64,000 nt of DNA from Pseudomonadota bacterium (GCA_023423895.1 JAFAER010000030.1:23255-87254); one strand, 5' to 3'; positions 27,081 to 36,006 are shown, numbered from the stretch's first letter. Numbers and translations are program-made. The notes: generated from the letters alone by a model not told the origin.

Positions 27081-27098
27081 ATTGTCACGGTTGACAAT
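27081..27098. promoter_or_regulatory. Palindromic operator 1 (tetR-coq4)
   Basis: ATTGTCA-CGGT-TGACAAT, a perfect 7-bp inverted repeat with a 4-bp spacer. The same half-sites recur in operator 2 with a 33-bp centre-to-centre distance, about three helical turns. Its right half contains TTGACA (27091-27096), which can be the -35 of the coq4 promoter. Typical size and form for a TetR-family operator. Confidence 0.85.
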
Positions 27099-27118
27099 TA
27101 CGAGTCCAAACCTATTGT
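27091..27118 (+). promoter_or_regulatory. Putative sigma70 promoter for coq4
   Basis: TTGACA at 27091-27096, 16 bases, then TATTGT at 27113-27118. The -35 is perfect and lies within operator 1; the -10 overlaps operator 2. Binding of a repressor at either palindrome would block RNA polymerase. The coq4 ribosome site AAAGGAG is 14 bases after the -10 box, so the leader would be short. Confidence 0.7.
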
Positions 27119-27131
27119 CATTGGTGACAAT
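27114..27131. promoter_or_regulatory. Palindromic operator 2 (tetR-coq4)
   Basis: ATTGTCA-TTGG-TGACAAT, with half-sites identical to operator 1 and only the four spacer bases different. It lies between the putative -10 and the coq4 ribosome site. Confidence 0.85.
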
Positions 27132-27144
27132 AAAGGAGCCTCGA

Positions 27145-27822
27145 ATGAACGCACTCGCCCGCTCGTTGCCGTCCCCGCCCGCAATCCCCTCCGTATTCGA
27201 ACGCGCGGGAATCGCGCTTCGAGCGCTTGCCGTCCTCGCCCGCGACCACGGGCGGCTCGATCAGGTCCTCGTCCTCACGCAGGCCGTGAACGCGGGGCGG
27301 GTCGCGCGCGCCGTGGAAGAGCTCGAGGCCACCGAAGCCGGCCGATGGCTCTTCGCCACACGCCCGCGCATCGATCGCACCCACGTCGACTTCGACGCGC
27401 TTCGGAGCCTTCCCGACGGCACGCTCGGTCGCGAGTACACCCGCTTCCTCGACGACAACGGCATCACACCGGACGCGTTCGAGGAGCTGCCGAGCGTGGG
27501 CGACGAACGCGCCGCCTGGGTCATGCTCCGGATGCGCCAGACGCACGATCTCTGGCATGTGCTCACGGGCTACGCGCCGGACGTTCGCGGAGAGCTGCTC
27601 CTCCAGGCCTTCACGTATGCGCAGCTCCGGGCCCCGAGCGCGCTCCTGCTCGTGGTGTTCGGCGCGATCCGCTGGATGAAGCTCGACGGTAACCACCTCT
27701 CCGAGCTCCGTCATGCGTACCGCCGGGGCAAGGCAGCGAGCTTCCTCCCGACCTTCCGCTGGGAGGAGCACTGGACGACGCCCGTGAGCGAGCTCCGCAC
27801 GATCCTCGCTTGCCCCGCGTGA
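27145..27822 (+). CDS. Coq4-family ubiquinone biosynthesis protein
   Basis: 225 residues. Carries the Coq4 zinc-type motif H134-D-L-W-H138 in RQTHDLWHVLTGY and the family's helical layout, including a later stretch MLVVFGAIRWMK-like in the C-terminal part (LLLVVFGAIRWMKLD). Coq4 supports ubiquinone ring synthesis in eukaryotes, where it removes the C1 carboxyl and hydroxylates; bacterial homologues are less studied. ATG at 27145 follows AAAGGAG; an upstream ATG at 27082 would overlap the promoter and operators and is rejected. Expression is probably controlled by the divergent TetR protein. Confidence 0.87.
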   Translation: MNALARSLPSPPAIPSVFERAGIALRALAVLARDHGRLDQVLVLTQAVNAGRVARAVEELEATEAGRWLFATRPRIDRTHVDFDALRSLPDGTLGREYTRFLDDNGITPDAFEELPSVGDERAAWVMLRMRQTHDLWHVLTGYAPDVRGELLLQAFTYAQLRAPSALLLVVFGAIRWMKLDGNHLSELRHAYRRGKAASFLPTFRWEEHWTTPVSELRTILACPA

Positions 27823-27851
27823 GGAGGCTGAAGGGCCTGACGACGCGCGCG

Positions 27852-28841
27852 TCAGCCGCGCAGCAGCTCTTCCCAGTGCTGCGGGAGGACCGCGCGGGGC
27901 ATCACGTCCGCGCGCGTCGCTTGCGACACAGGCGCGAGCGACGCCTTGTAGAGCGGCGCATGCGCCACCTCGAACCCCGCCGCCATCGTGAGCCCGAGCT
28001 CGAGCTCTCCGACGTTCGGCCAGCGCGCGTCCGGAGTACGAAGCAGCGCGGCATGCACCGCCCGCGCGATCGTCGGTGTCACCCACGGCGCCGCTTGCTG
28101 CAGGTGCGGGACCTGCGCTTGCCCGACGAGGAACGCCATGAACGAGCCCGATCGGGCGAAGGCCACGTTGCCGGTGAGCGCGTGGAAGAGGACCATCCCG
28201 AGGCTGAAGACGTCCGTGCGAGCGTCCACGCGCTTCGCGTTCTCCGCCTGCTCCGGGGACATGTAGTGCGGGGTCCCGAGGAGCGCGCCCGACGAGGTGA
28301 GAGAGTCGATCCCGGCGTCCTGGACCTTCGCGAGCCCGAAATCCGACACCTTCACGACGACGAGACCGTCCTCCTCTTCGAGGAACAGGTTCGACGGCTT
28401 GATGTCGCGATGGATGATGCCAGCCGCATGTCCGGCGGCGATTCCGCGGCATGCCTGGACCACGAGAGGCACGGCGACGCTCGGCTCGAGCACCTTCACG
28501 CGCGCGAGGAGCTGCCCGAGATCTTCCCCGCGCATGCGCGGCATCACGAGGTACGGCGCTCCCGTCGCGTCGTCCACGCCCGCATCGAGCAGAGAGAGGA
28601 CGTTCTTGTGCACGAGGCGCGCGGACGCGTCGATCTCGCGAGCGAACCGCGCCCGCGTCTCCGCTGCCGCTGCAGGCGCGCCCGGCCCGACGAGGAGCGT
28701 CTTGACCGCCACGACATGGCCGCGCTCGTCGGTCGCCTCGAAGACCGCGCCCATGCCACCGCTGCCGAGCTTCCCGCCGAGGACATACTTGCCCCCGAGG
28801 AGCGTCCCCGGGGGGATCGACGGTACGGAGGGGCGGGCCAT
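27852..28841 (-). CDS. Hanks-type serine/threonine protein kinase
   Basis: 329 residues, kinase domain only. Glycine loop GKLGSGGMGAVFEA, catalytic Lys in VVAVKTL, catalytic loop HRDIKPSN, metal-binding DFGLAK, and activation-segment end YMSPEQ are all intact, so an active kinase is expected. There is no membrane segment or sensor domain, which makes it soluble and unusually short for this phylum, where kinases are often larger. ATG at 28841 used; ATG 28856 is also possible. It converges with coq4 (29 bases between) and is divergent from the GMC oxidoreductase gene. FHA proteins elsewhere in the window could be readers of its products, which is only a guess. Confidence 0.93.
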   Translation of the reverse strand: MARPSVPSIPPGTLLGGKYVLGGKLGSGGMGAVFEATDERGHVVAVKTLLVGPGAPAAAAETRARFAREIDASARLVHKNVLSLLDAGVDDATGAPYLVMPRMRGEDLGQLLARVKVLEPSVAVPLVVQACRGIAAGHAAGIIHRDIKPSNLFLEEEDGLVVVKVSDFGLAKVQDAGIDSLTSSGALLGTPHYMSPEQAENAKRVDARTDVFSLGMVLFHALTGNVAFARSGSFMAFLVGQAQVPHLQQAAPWVTPTIARAVHAALLRTPDARWPNVGELELGLTMAAGFEVAHAPLYKASLAPVSQATRADVMPRAVLPQHWEELLRG

Positions 28842-29053
28842 CGGACAGCATGGCATCCTACTCGTTCGCGAGCCCGTCTCACCACCCTGGAGGTCGAGCT
28901 CGGGAGCTCACGAAGGTGCCCCGGCAGCGGCGGCAGCGGACCCGGTCCCCGAGCTCCAGCGGGCAATGCCCGCCGCGAAGCGGGGGGATTCGCCCGCCGT
29001 CGTTGCGCTCGCGGCGGCCCCTCTGGAGTGATACGGCTCGTTCGATCGACGAG

Positions 29054-30655
29054 ATGAGCTTCGACTTCGACTACGCGATCATCGGCTCCGGGTTCGGCGG
29101 GAGCGTGTCGGCCCACCGGCTGACGGAGAAGGGCTACAGCGTCGTCGTCCTCGAGATGGGCAAGCGTTGGAAGAAGGACGACTTCCCCCACACGACCTGG
29201 AACGTCCGGAAGTACCTCTGGCGGCCCTGGCTCGGGATGTACGGCATCCTCCAGATGACGCTCGTACGCGACGCGTTCTTCCTTCACGGCGCGGGCGTCG
29301 GCGGCGGCAGCTTGGTCTACGCGAATACGTTGCTCGTGCCGCCCGACGAAGCGTTCGCCGATGTGAAGTGGGTCGGCCAGGACTGGAAGGCCGCGCTCGC
29401 CCCGCACTACGAGACGGCGAAGAAGATGCTCGGCGTCACCGAGAGCGCCGTCGTCGTCGAGACCGATCGCATGCTGAAGGAGGTCGCGGAAGAGATGGGC
29501 CGCGGCCACACGTGGAAGAAGGCCGACGTCGCGGTCTACTTCGGCGAGCCCGGCAAGACGGTCCCCGACCCGTACTTCGGCGGCGAAGGGCCGGAGCGGA
29601 CGGGCTGCACGCTGTGCGGTGGCTGCATGGTGGGCTGCCGCGTCGGGGCGAAGAACTCGCTCGACCAGAACTATCTCTGGTTCGCCGAAAAGCGCGGTGC
29701 CGTCGTCCAGCCGGAGTCGCGCGTCGTCGACGTCGCGCCGCTCCCCGGTGGGGGCTACGAGCTCACGATCGAGAATTCCACGGGCTTTTTCCGCAAGCGC
29801 CGCAAGCTGCGCGCACGCGGCGTCGTCGTGTCTGCAGGCTCGTACGGAACCGTCGATCTGCTGATGCGGTGCAAGGAGCGCGGGAGCCTCTCGTCACTCT
29901 CCGACCAGCTCGGAACCTACCTCCGAACGAACAGCGAAGCGTTGCTCGGCGTCCGATCGAACAAGCCGGACGTCGACTACTCGCGAGGTATCGCGATCAC
30001 GAGCGGCGTCTTCGTCGATGACAAGACGCACATCGAGGTCGTTCGCTATCCGAGGGGATCCGACGCGCTCGCGCCGCTCGCGACGGTGCTCACCGACGGC
30101 GGCGGCTGGCTCCCACGTCCGCTTCGTTGGCTCGGGACCGCCCTCCGGCATCCGCTCCAGTTCCTCCGGACCGTCATCCCGTTCGGCTGGGCGCAGAAGA
30201 CGGCGATCCTCCTCGTCATGCAGCCGGTCGACAATCACCTGAAGTACGAGCTGCGCCGTCCCTGGTACTGGCCGTTCTCGAAGAAGCTCGACAGCGCTCG
30301 CGGCAGCGGCGAGCCGGCACCGACGTACATCCCGGTCGCGAACCTCGTCGCCAAGAAGCTCGCGAAGAAGATGGACGGCACGCCCCAGAGCGGGCTCCTC
30401 GAGGTGCTCCTGAACAAGGCATCGACCGCGCACGTCCTCGGTGGATGCCCGATGGCTCTCGGTCCCGACGAGGGCGTCGTCGATCCGAAGAGCCGCGCGT
30501 TCGGCTACGAGGATCTCTACATCGTCGACGGGTCGGTCATCCCCGCCAACCTCGGAGTGAACCCGAGCCTCACCATCACGGCGATGGCCGAGCACGCGAT
30601 GAGCCACGTCCCGAGACGCGACGAGCGAACGTCGGGCGTCTGGGCGACCGCCTGA
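29054..30655 (+). CDS. GMC-family FAD oxidoreductase with a four-Cys motif
   Basis: 533 residues. FAD-binding dinucleotide motif AIIGSGFGGSVSAHRL at the N-terminus, GMC signature GAGVGGGSLVYANTLL, and the C-terminal GMC end (LYIVDGSVIPANLGVNPSLTITAMAEH). Between them is C185-x2-C188-x2-C191-x3-C195 in TGCTLCGGCMVGC, the spacing of a [4Fe-4S] ferredoxin motif. The nearest textbook relatives are cholesterol oxidases and other sterol or alcohol oxidases. ATG at 29054; the frame is open upstream but does not look coding. No signal peptide, so cytoplasmic. Substrate not predictable. Confidence 0.88.
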   Translation: MSFDFDYAIIGSGFGGSVSAHRLTEKGYSVVVLEMGKRWKKDDFPHTTWNVRKYLWRPWLGMYGILQMTLVRDAFFLHGAGVGGGSLVYANTLLVPPDEAFADVKWVGQDWKAALAPHYETAKKMLGVTESAVVVETDRMLKEVAEEMGRGHTWKKADVAVYFGEPGKTVPDPYFGGEGPERTGCTLCGGCMVGCRVGAKNSLDQNYLWFAEKRGAVVQPESRVVDVAPLPGGGYELTIENSTGFFRKRRKLRARGVVVSAGSYGTVDLLMRCKERGSLSSLSDQLGTYLRTNSEALLGVRSNKPDVDYSRGIAITSGVFVDDKTHIEVVRYPRGSDALAPLATVLTDGGGWLPRPLRWLGTALRHPLQFLRTVIPFGWAQKTAILLVMQPVDNHLKYELRRPWYWPFSKKLDSARGSGEPAPTYIPVANLVAKKLAKKMDGTPQSGLLEVLLNKASTAHVLGGCPMALGPDEGVVDPKSRAFGYEDLYIVDGSVIPANLGVNPSLTITAMAEHAMSHVPRRDERTSGVWATA

Positions 30656-30922
30656 CGGCGCGCGCTGGCGCGGCACCTCCTTCCCTCGCTCGCTCCCTGC
30701 CTGCTACCCGCATGATCGAGTCGATCGCGGTCGGCGAAGCGATCGGTTGGATCGTTCGTCCCTCAAGGAAAAGTACGATCAGGGCTGACGCGCAGCGTCT
30801 CGCCTCCTGAAATCACACGATTTTTCGGCAAAGTGAGGCCGTGTAGGTCATGGTCTGACCCTTGCTGAAGTCACCTCCGGGAGCTCGGTCTCGCGACCCA
30901 TCAGCGCTCCGTGAGGTGACCC

Positions 30923-31657
30923 GTGTCTGCAGCCAAACTGCTCGGAGTGATTGCGTTCACCAGCCTCGTCTCGTTCGTCGCCACCGGCTGCGCCGCGGAG
31001 ACGATCGAAGATGACGAGGAGCTCGGTGAGTCCGAAGACCGCCTCCTCGCTGGACGTCGTCTGAGCCCCTCGGAGATCGCCGGGCACCTGCGCGCGGCAG
31101 GCTTCCCCGAGAACCAGATCGGACGCATGGTCTGCACCGCGAAGTACGAGTCGAGCTTCTACGAGCGCGCCTCGAACAAGAACCGCAACGGAAGCACCGA
31201 CCGCGGCTTGTTCCAGATCAACAGCATCCACCTCGGGTCGATGCGTGGATGTCCGTCGCGCGGGAACGCAGACGCGCTCTGGAGCTCTGCGACGAACGCG
31301 AAGTGCGCGTTCGCCATCTGGCAGGCGCAGGGCAACCGCGCCTGGTACGGGTACCGGAAACACAAGACCGAGTGCGACAGCTACCCGGCCCCGCGCAGCT
31401 CTCAGGCACCGTCGAACGACGGCGTGTTGCAGGACGCGAACAGCCCGAACGACGGCAACAGCAGCGGCAGCGAGCCGGACGAGGGGACCGAGGGCGGCTG
31501 CTGGTCGGCGACGCTGCAGGACATGGTCGACGCGCGTACCTGCGTGCAGTCGAAGTCGAACGGGATCTGGATGCAGTGCATGGACGGAGCGTGGTACCGC
31601 GGCGGCGGCTCGACGTCGGGCCCGTTCGGCCAGTGCATCGGCTCGCACCCGCTCTGA
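30923..31657 (+). CDS. c-type (GH22-like) lysozyme lipoprotein
   Basis: 244 residues. Lipoprotein signal with lipobox FVATGC23. Residues 47-151 follow animal c-type lysozyme closely: helix LSPSEIAGHLRAAGF, then C71-TAKYE76-SSF matching the Glu35 motif, GSTD93RGLFQINS matching the Asp52 motif, NAKC128AFAIW, and AWYGYRKHKTEC151 for the C-terminal helix. Cys71-Cys151 and Cys110-Cys128 could form two of the four lysozyme disulfides; the outer N-to-C-terminal one is absent. An acidic Ser/Asn/Gly linker (about 155-192) leads to a second Cys domain (C193-C207-C219-C238). GTG start with GAGGTGA ribosome site. It should cleave peptidoglycan outside the cell. The linker plus Cys tail may bind a surface. 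Confidence 0.85.
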   Translation: MSAAKLLGVIAFTSLVSFVATGCAAETIEDDEELGESEDRLLAGRRLSPSEIAGHLRAAGFPENQIGRMVCTAKYESSFYERASNKNRNGSTDRGLFQINSIHLGSMRGCPSRGNADALWSSATNAKCAFAIWQAQGNRAWYGYRKHKTECDSYPAPRSSQAPSNDGVLQDANSPNDGNSSGSEPDEGTEGGCWSATLQDMVDARTCVQSKSNGIWMQCMDGAWYRGGGSTSGPFGQCIGSHPL

Positions 31658-31798
31658 TCGCCAGCCCACGACGCGCCGTTAGGTCCGCTCGGCCCGAGTC
31701 GGGCGGGCCTTCGTACGCTCGATCAGCCTGAGCCGGGCGGACGCCGCGCCGATCTCGTGCTTCCGCGTCCATTCCGCGGGCTGTTAGCCTTCGGGTCG

Positions 31799-33496
31799 AT
31801 GATCACCTTCAGCAGCGATCCGAAGCGTGCCGAGCACGAGATGCACGCGATCATCTTCTACCTCGTGACCTTCGGGTACATCGACGGGGATTTCGACGCG
31901 GCAGAGAAGAGCTTCGTCCGCGACATCATCAAGCGCCTCATAGAGCACCGCGCACACGCAGCGATGCCGAACGCTGCAGAGCCGGTCCGCGCAGACGTCG
32001 TCGAGAAGTACACGAAGCACTTCCACGAGGTGTTCGAGGGGATCGATCAGAACGTGAAGGACCTGTTCACCGAGAGCGTCTCGGAGAGCGAGGACCCCAA
32101 GGCCTTCGTGCACTCGAAGCTGAAGGTGCGGTGCTTCGAGATCTTCCACAGCTTCGACCGGAGGGGGCAGAGCGAGCTGATGAAGCTCATCGACACCCTC
32201 TTGATGGCCGATGGTGTCGCCCACCCCGCCGAGGTGCAGTTCCGGAGCGAGCTCGCCCAGCTCCTCGAAGCCGATGTGGAAATCGAGCTCGGCGATCCCG
32301 CCGAGGCGCCGGCGGACAGCACGCGCGTCGCCGTCTCGCGACCGGTGCACCCGGGACAGTCCAAGGTCGACCATCCGTTCTTCAAGCCGTTCGAGTTCCA
32401 CTTCTCACGTGACCCGAGCGCGCTCTCGCAGCAGATCAGCGCCGATCGCGCGCTCATCGACCGCGCGCTCTCCGTCCTGGAGACGCAGCGTCAGTTCGGC
32501 AACGGGCGACTGGCGGGCAAGAAGAGCGTCGACGATCTCGTCGGGACCGAGCCGTTCCTCGACGGCCACACCTATGTGCGGATGCCGCGCCCCGGGACGC
32601 GGACGGAGCTCACCGTGCTCGGCGATCTCCACGGCTGCTACAGCATCCTGAAGGCGACCGTCCTCCAGAGCCGGTTCTTCGAGCGCGTCGACGCGTGGCG
32701 GAGGGATCCGGCGAACGTCCCCTACCCGCTTCTCGTTCTACTCGGCGACTACATCGACCGCGGGCGCTTCAGCTTGAACGGCGTGCTCCGCACCGTGTTG
32801 CAGCTCTTCGTGACGGCCCCCGACCACGTCGTGATGTTGCGCGGCAACCATGAGTACTACGTCGAGGTGAACGGCACGATGTACGGCGGCGTGAAGCCGG
32901 CCGAGGCGATCAACACGCTCAAGCCGCTGTTGCCGGTCGACGTGTTCCGTCACTACCGGATGCTCTTCGAGCAGATGCCGAACGTCCTGCTCTTCGACCG
33001 CTTCATGTTCGTGCACGGCGGCATCCCGAAGGATCGGATCATCAAAGAGCGCTGGAAGGACCTGTCGTCGCTCAACGATCCCGACATCCGCTTCCAGATG
33101 ATGTGGAGCGATCCGAGCACCGCCGACGTCATCCCGGCCGATCTGCAAGCGCAGGCCGCTCGGTTCGCGTTCGGGCGAATGCAGTTCCGGGCCTTCATGC
33201 AGCGGCTCGGAACGAACACGATGGTGCGCGGGCACGAGAAGGTCGTGGCGGGCGTCGCCGAGCCGTATGCCGACGACCTCGGTCGCCTCATCACGGTCTT
33301 CTCGGCCGGCGGCAAGGACAACAACGATCTGCCAGCGGAGAGCACCTACCGCGAGGTGACACCGATGGCGCTCACGATCGCGCACGACGGCGGGACGGCA
33401 CGCGTGGTCCCGTGGGAGCCCGACTGGCGGAGCTACAACGATCCGGAGCGCAACGCGTTCTTCAAGGTCGCGCCCGAGATCGAACATCGGGCCTGA
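31799..33496 (+). CDS. TerB-like domain fused to PPP-family phosphatase
   Basis: 565 residues, cytoplasmic. The N-terminal 160 residues resemble TerB/DjlA-type helical domains (YIDGDFDAAEKSFVRDI and MADGVAHPAEVQFRSELAQLL). A PPP metallophosphatase follows with all three metal motifs: GDLHG (about 275), GDYIDRG (about 315) and RGNHE (about 348), plus a later HGG (FVHGGIP) and RGHEK. PPP enzymes act on phosphoserine/threonine or diadenosine polyphosphates. A protein phosphatase opposing the kinase at 27.9-28.8 kb is possible but not shown. ATG at 31799 used rather than the upstream 31757. Confidence 0.85.
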   Translation: MITFSSDPKRAEHEMHAIIFYLVTFGYIDGDFDAAEKSFVRDIIKRLIEHRAHAAMPNAAEPVRADVVEKYTKHFHEVFEGIDQNVKDLFTESVSESEDPKAFVHSKLKVRCFEIFHSFDRRGQSELMKLIDTLLMADGVAHPAEVQFRSELAQLLEADVEIELGDPAEAPADSTRVAVSRPVHPGQSKVDHPFFKPFEFHFSRDPSALSQQISADRALIDRALSVLETQRQFGNGRLAGKKSVDDLVGTEPFLDGHTYVRMPRPGTRTELTVLGDLHGCYSILKATVLQSRFFERVDAWRRDPANVPYPLLVLLGDYIDRGRFSLNGVLRTVLQLFVTAPDHVVMLRGNHEYYVEVNGTMYGGVKPAEAINTLKPLLPVDVFRHYRMLFEQMPNVLLFDRFMFVHGGIPKDRIIKERWKDLSSLNDPDIRFQMMWSDPSTADVIPADLQAQAARFAFGRMQFRAFMQRLGTNTMVRGHEKVVAGVAEPYADDLGRLITVFSAGGKDNNDLPAESTYREVTPMALTIAHDGGTARVVPWEPDWRSYNDPERNAFFKVAPEIEHRA

Positions 33497-33713
33497 CCGC
33501 GCTCGCGCCATCGCCGCTTCGCGCAGTCACGGCTTCACGGCTTCACGGCGCGCGAGCTCGAGCGGGCACGTGGCGCACGCCGCGGCAGACCGGTGCACGA
33601 GCGGGGTTCGCGCTTCGCGCGCTCGCGCTGAGCCGACCGCCCGAGATCCTTCGGGGTTCGACGACCAATCCCGATTGGCCTCGCGTTCGCACGTCGACGC
33701 GGCGAGGTGAAAC

Positions 33714-34319
33714 ATGGGAAACAAGATCGAGGGTAAGAAAGTCGCGATCCTGGTGACGGACGGCTTCGAACAGGTCGAGCTCACCGGCCCGAAGGAAGCG
33801 CTCGAGAAAGCGGGCGCGAGCTGTCAGATCGTGTCGCCGAAGGACGGCAAGGTGAAGGGCTGGCAACACGTGAAGTGGGGTGACGAGTTCGATGTCGACG
33901 TCCCCCTCGATACGGCGAAGAGCGACGACTTCGACGCGCTCGTCCTGCCCGGCGGACAGATCAACCCCGACGTGCTCCGCATGAACCCGAAGGTCCAGGA
34001 GCTCGTCCGGAGCTTCTTCGAAGCGGGTAAACCCGTCGGCGCGATCTGCCACGGCCCGTGGATCCTCATCGACGCTGGCGTCGTGAAGGGCAAGCGCGTG
34101 ACATCCTGGCCCTCGATCCGCACCGACCTCCGCAACGCGGGCGCCGACGTCGTGGACGAGGAGGTCGTCACCGATCAGGGCCTCGTGACGAGCCGCAAGC
34201 CGGATGACATCCCGGCGTTCTCGAAGAAGCTCATCGAAGAGATCGCGGAAGGCCTCCACGGCGAAGCCCGCAAACGCCAGCGCGACCAGAGCGCCGCCGC
34301 CCCGCCAACGCTGCGCTGA
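33714..34319 (+). CDS. DJ-1/PfpI family protein, YhbO-like
   Basis: 201 residues, a full-length PfpI-type domain (KVAILVTDGFEQVELTGPKEAL, ALVLPGGQINPD). The nucleophilic elbow is GAICHGPWIL with Cys followed by His, as in PfpI and YhbO, and an upstream Glu in DGFEQVE. Members are reported as glyoxalase/deglycase or small protease stress proteins; the exact activity is disputed. ATG follows GCGAGGTGAAAC. A basic C-terminal tail of about 20 residues is extra. Stands alone, convergent with the VanY-like gene. Confidence 0.93.
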   Translation: MGNKIEGKKVAILVTDGFEQVELTGPKEALEKAGASCQIVSPKDGKVKGWQHVKWGDEFDVDVPLDTAKSDDFDALVLPGGQINPDVLRMNPKVQELVRSFFEAGKPVGAICHGPWILIDAGVVKGKRVTSWPSIRTDLRNAGADVVDEEVVTDQGLVTSRKPDDIPAFSKKLIEEIAEGLHGEARKRQRDQSAAAPPTLR

Positions 34320-34379
34320 ACGACAACACCGAGCCGGTACTCGCGGCATACCGGGTCGATGGTCGAGGCTTCGAAGCGC

Positions 34380-35951
34380 TCACTCGAGCTCGACGGCTCG
34401 TTCCTGTCCATGCGGGACGCCGGCTCGAAGGAGAACGACCTTCGCCTTCTGGACGGTGCTCGGAATCGGAACACGGAGCGTCGTCGCGCCGCCTCGCGTC
34501 GGAAGGTGCACGTTCGCTCGGTTGTAGATCTGGCCGTGCACTGCGGCGGCGATGCCGGCACGGTACGGCCAGGCGACGCCCGTGTCGTTCGGCACCGGCT
34601 CGACCGCGACGACCCAAGCATTCACGAGCGGCGGATACGCGCGCGCCTCGGTGTCGGGATACGGCGAGAGCTTCTCGAACGTCGCGCCCGCGGTGTAACC
34701 GGCCGCGTCGATGCCCGCGATCGGCGGCTGGGTGAGCGTTCCGGAAGGAACATCGAGCTTCACCTCGACGACGTTGCCCTTCCACTTCCGCGCCTTGCCC
34801 TTCAAGACGTTCGTGATCGACGGAGCCTCCTCCACGAGGATGGGCTTGCCGTGCTCGTCGAGGTGGAGCGCGCCGCCCTTCTTGTCGCAAGCGTTCTCGC
34901 CAGCGGCCGCAAGCGTGCTGCACGCGCCACAGTTGCAGCCGTCGCAGACCGGGAGCTCCGCGTCCGGACCGGTCAGCCCTTTCTCGGCGCGTAGCCACTG
35001 CTCGACGGTGATCTCGGTCGGCTTGCCGAGCCCGCTCGCTGCGAGCGCCGCCTTGTACCGCGCCGACGCGTCCTTGCCGACGTAGCGGATGTGCCAGTGC
35101 TCGTAGCGATAGCCGGTACGCGGGTTGATGTTGACCGGGATGTCCCAGCGGACGACGCACTTCTGGCGTGGATGTCGATCGTCGGGATGGATCGGGTACG
35201 GCATGACGAAGCCGTAGTCCGTCGCGTGCTCGCGCAGCCACCGCCCCGCGTCGGTGCAGCCGAAGCCTTCCCGGAAGACCCCACGCTCGTCCTTCGCCCA
35301 CTCTTCGGTGAAGAGATCGACCGTCGTACCGAGCTGGTGCTGGCTATGGCCGGGTAGCGCCGATTGCTCGGTGGCTTCGCAGAAGCTGCTCTTTCGCGAC
35401 CAGTTGCCGAAGGTCCCGCACTGTGCGCCGTAGCTGCGGAACGCGGACTCCACCTTTCCGGGGAAGCCCTCCTTCTTCATCTGTGCGAGGAGCTCGTCGA
35501 GCGCGCTCGCCGCCTCGCGACGGAGGCACTGGACCTTCTCGCAGTCGCTCGCCGAGAGCGGCTTGCCGTTGCGGATGTCGACGAGGTCGGACGGCGCGTA
35601 TTCGGGCGGAAGCTGCCCCGTGGGCGAGCGGTTCACGATCGCGAGCAGATCGTCGCCGTCGACGAACGACGTCTCGAGATCCGCCGAGGAGACGTGTTTG
35701 CCACCGAGCACCGAACACGACGCGCGCTTCGACTTCTTCGCGACGCCGTACGGATCGGCGCTCGCAGCGATTGCGACGGCCGCCTTGGGTGCCACCATCT
35801 CGGCTGCGGCGTCATCGGCGGCGAGCGCGGCGTCGATCGGAGCGATCGTGACCGCGGCGGCATCGACGGCATCGGCCGATGGCGCACGCTTCTCGCACCC
35901 CACGAAGAGCGAGACCGCGACGAGACCGAGTGGAAGGATGCTCGCTCGCAT
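34380..35951 (-). CDS. VanY-like D-Ala-D-Ala carboxypeptidase lipoprotein (M15B)
   Basis: 523 residues. Lipobox LFVGC-EKR, then an Ala-rich linker. The M15 domain (about 125-310) has the zinc motif H-x6-D in GHSQHQLGTTVDLF and the third ligand in YEHWHIRY, with a catalytic Glu/His region as in VanY and DacY. Two Cys-rich stretches (FGNWSRKSSFCE and CDGCNCGACSTL) and an unrecognised C-terminal beta domain of about 160 residues follow. It should remove the terminal D-Ala of stem peptides in the periplasm. ATG 35951 fits the signal peptide; the frame is open upstream but Pro/Arg-rich and non-coding looking. Confidence 0.88.
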   Translation of the reverse strand: MRASILPLGLVAVSLFVGCEKRAPSADAVDAAAVTIAPIDAALAADDAAAEMVAPKAAVAIAASADPYGVAKKSKRASCSVLGGKHVSSADLETSFVDGDDLLAIVNRSPTGQLPPEYAPSDLVDIRNGKPLSASDCEKVQCLRREAASALDELLAQMKKEGFPGKVESAFRSYGAQCGTFGNWSRKSSFCEATEQSALPGHSQHQLGTTVDLFTEEWAKDERGVFREGFGCTDAGRWLREHATDYGFVMPYPIHPDDRHPRQKCVVRWDIPVNINPRTGYRYEHWHIRYVGKDASARYKAALAASGLGKPTEITVEQWLRAEKGLTGPDAELPVCDGCNCGACSTLAAAGENACDKKGGALHLDEHGKPILVEEAPSITNVLKGKARKWKGNVVEVKLDVPSGTLTQPPIAGIDAAGYTAGATFEKLSPYPDTEARAYPPLVNAWVVAVEPVPNDTGVAWPYRAGIAAAVHGQIYNRANVHLPTRGGATTLRVPIPSTVQKAKVVLLRAGVPHGQERAVELE

Positions 35952-36006
35952 CGCAGCAGCGGTTATTGCCGTGATGGGCGCTGGAAGTCCAGGCTGCGGG
36001 GAGCCC

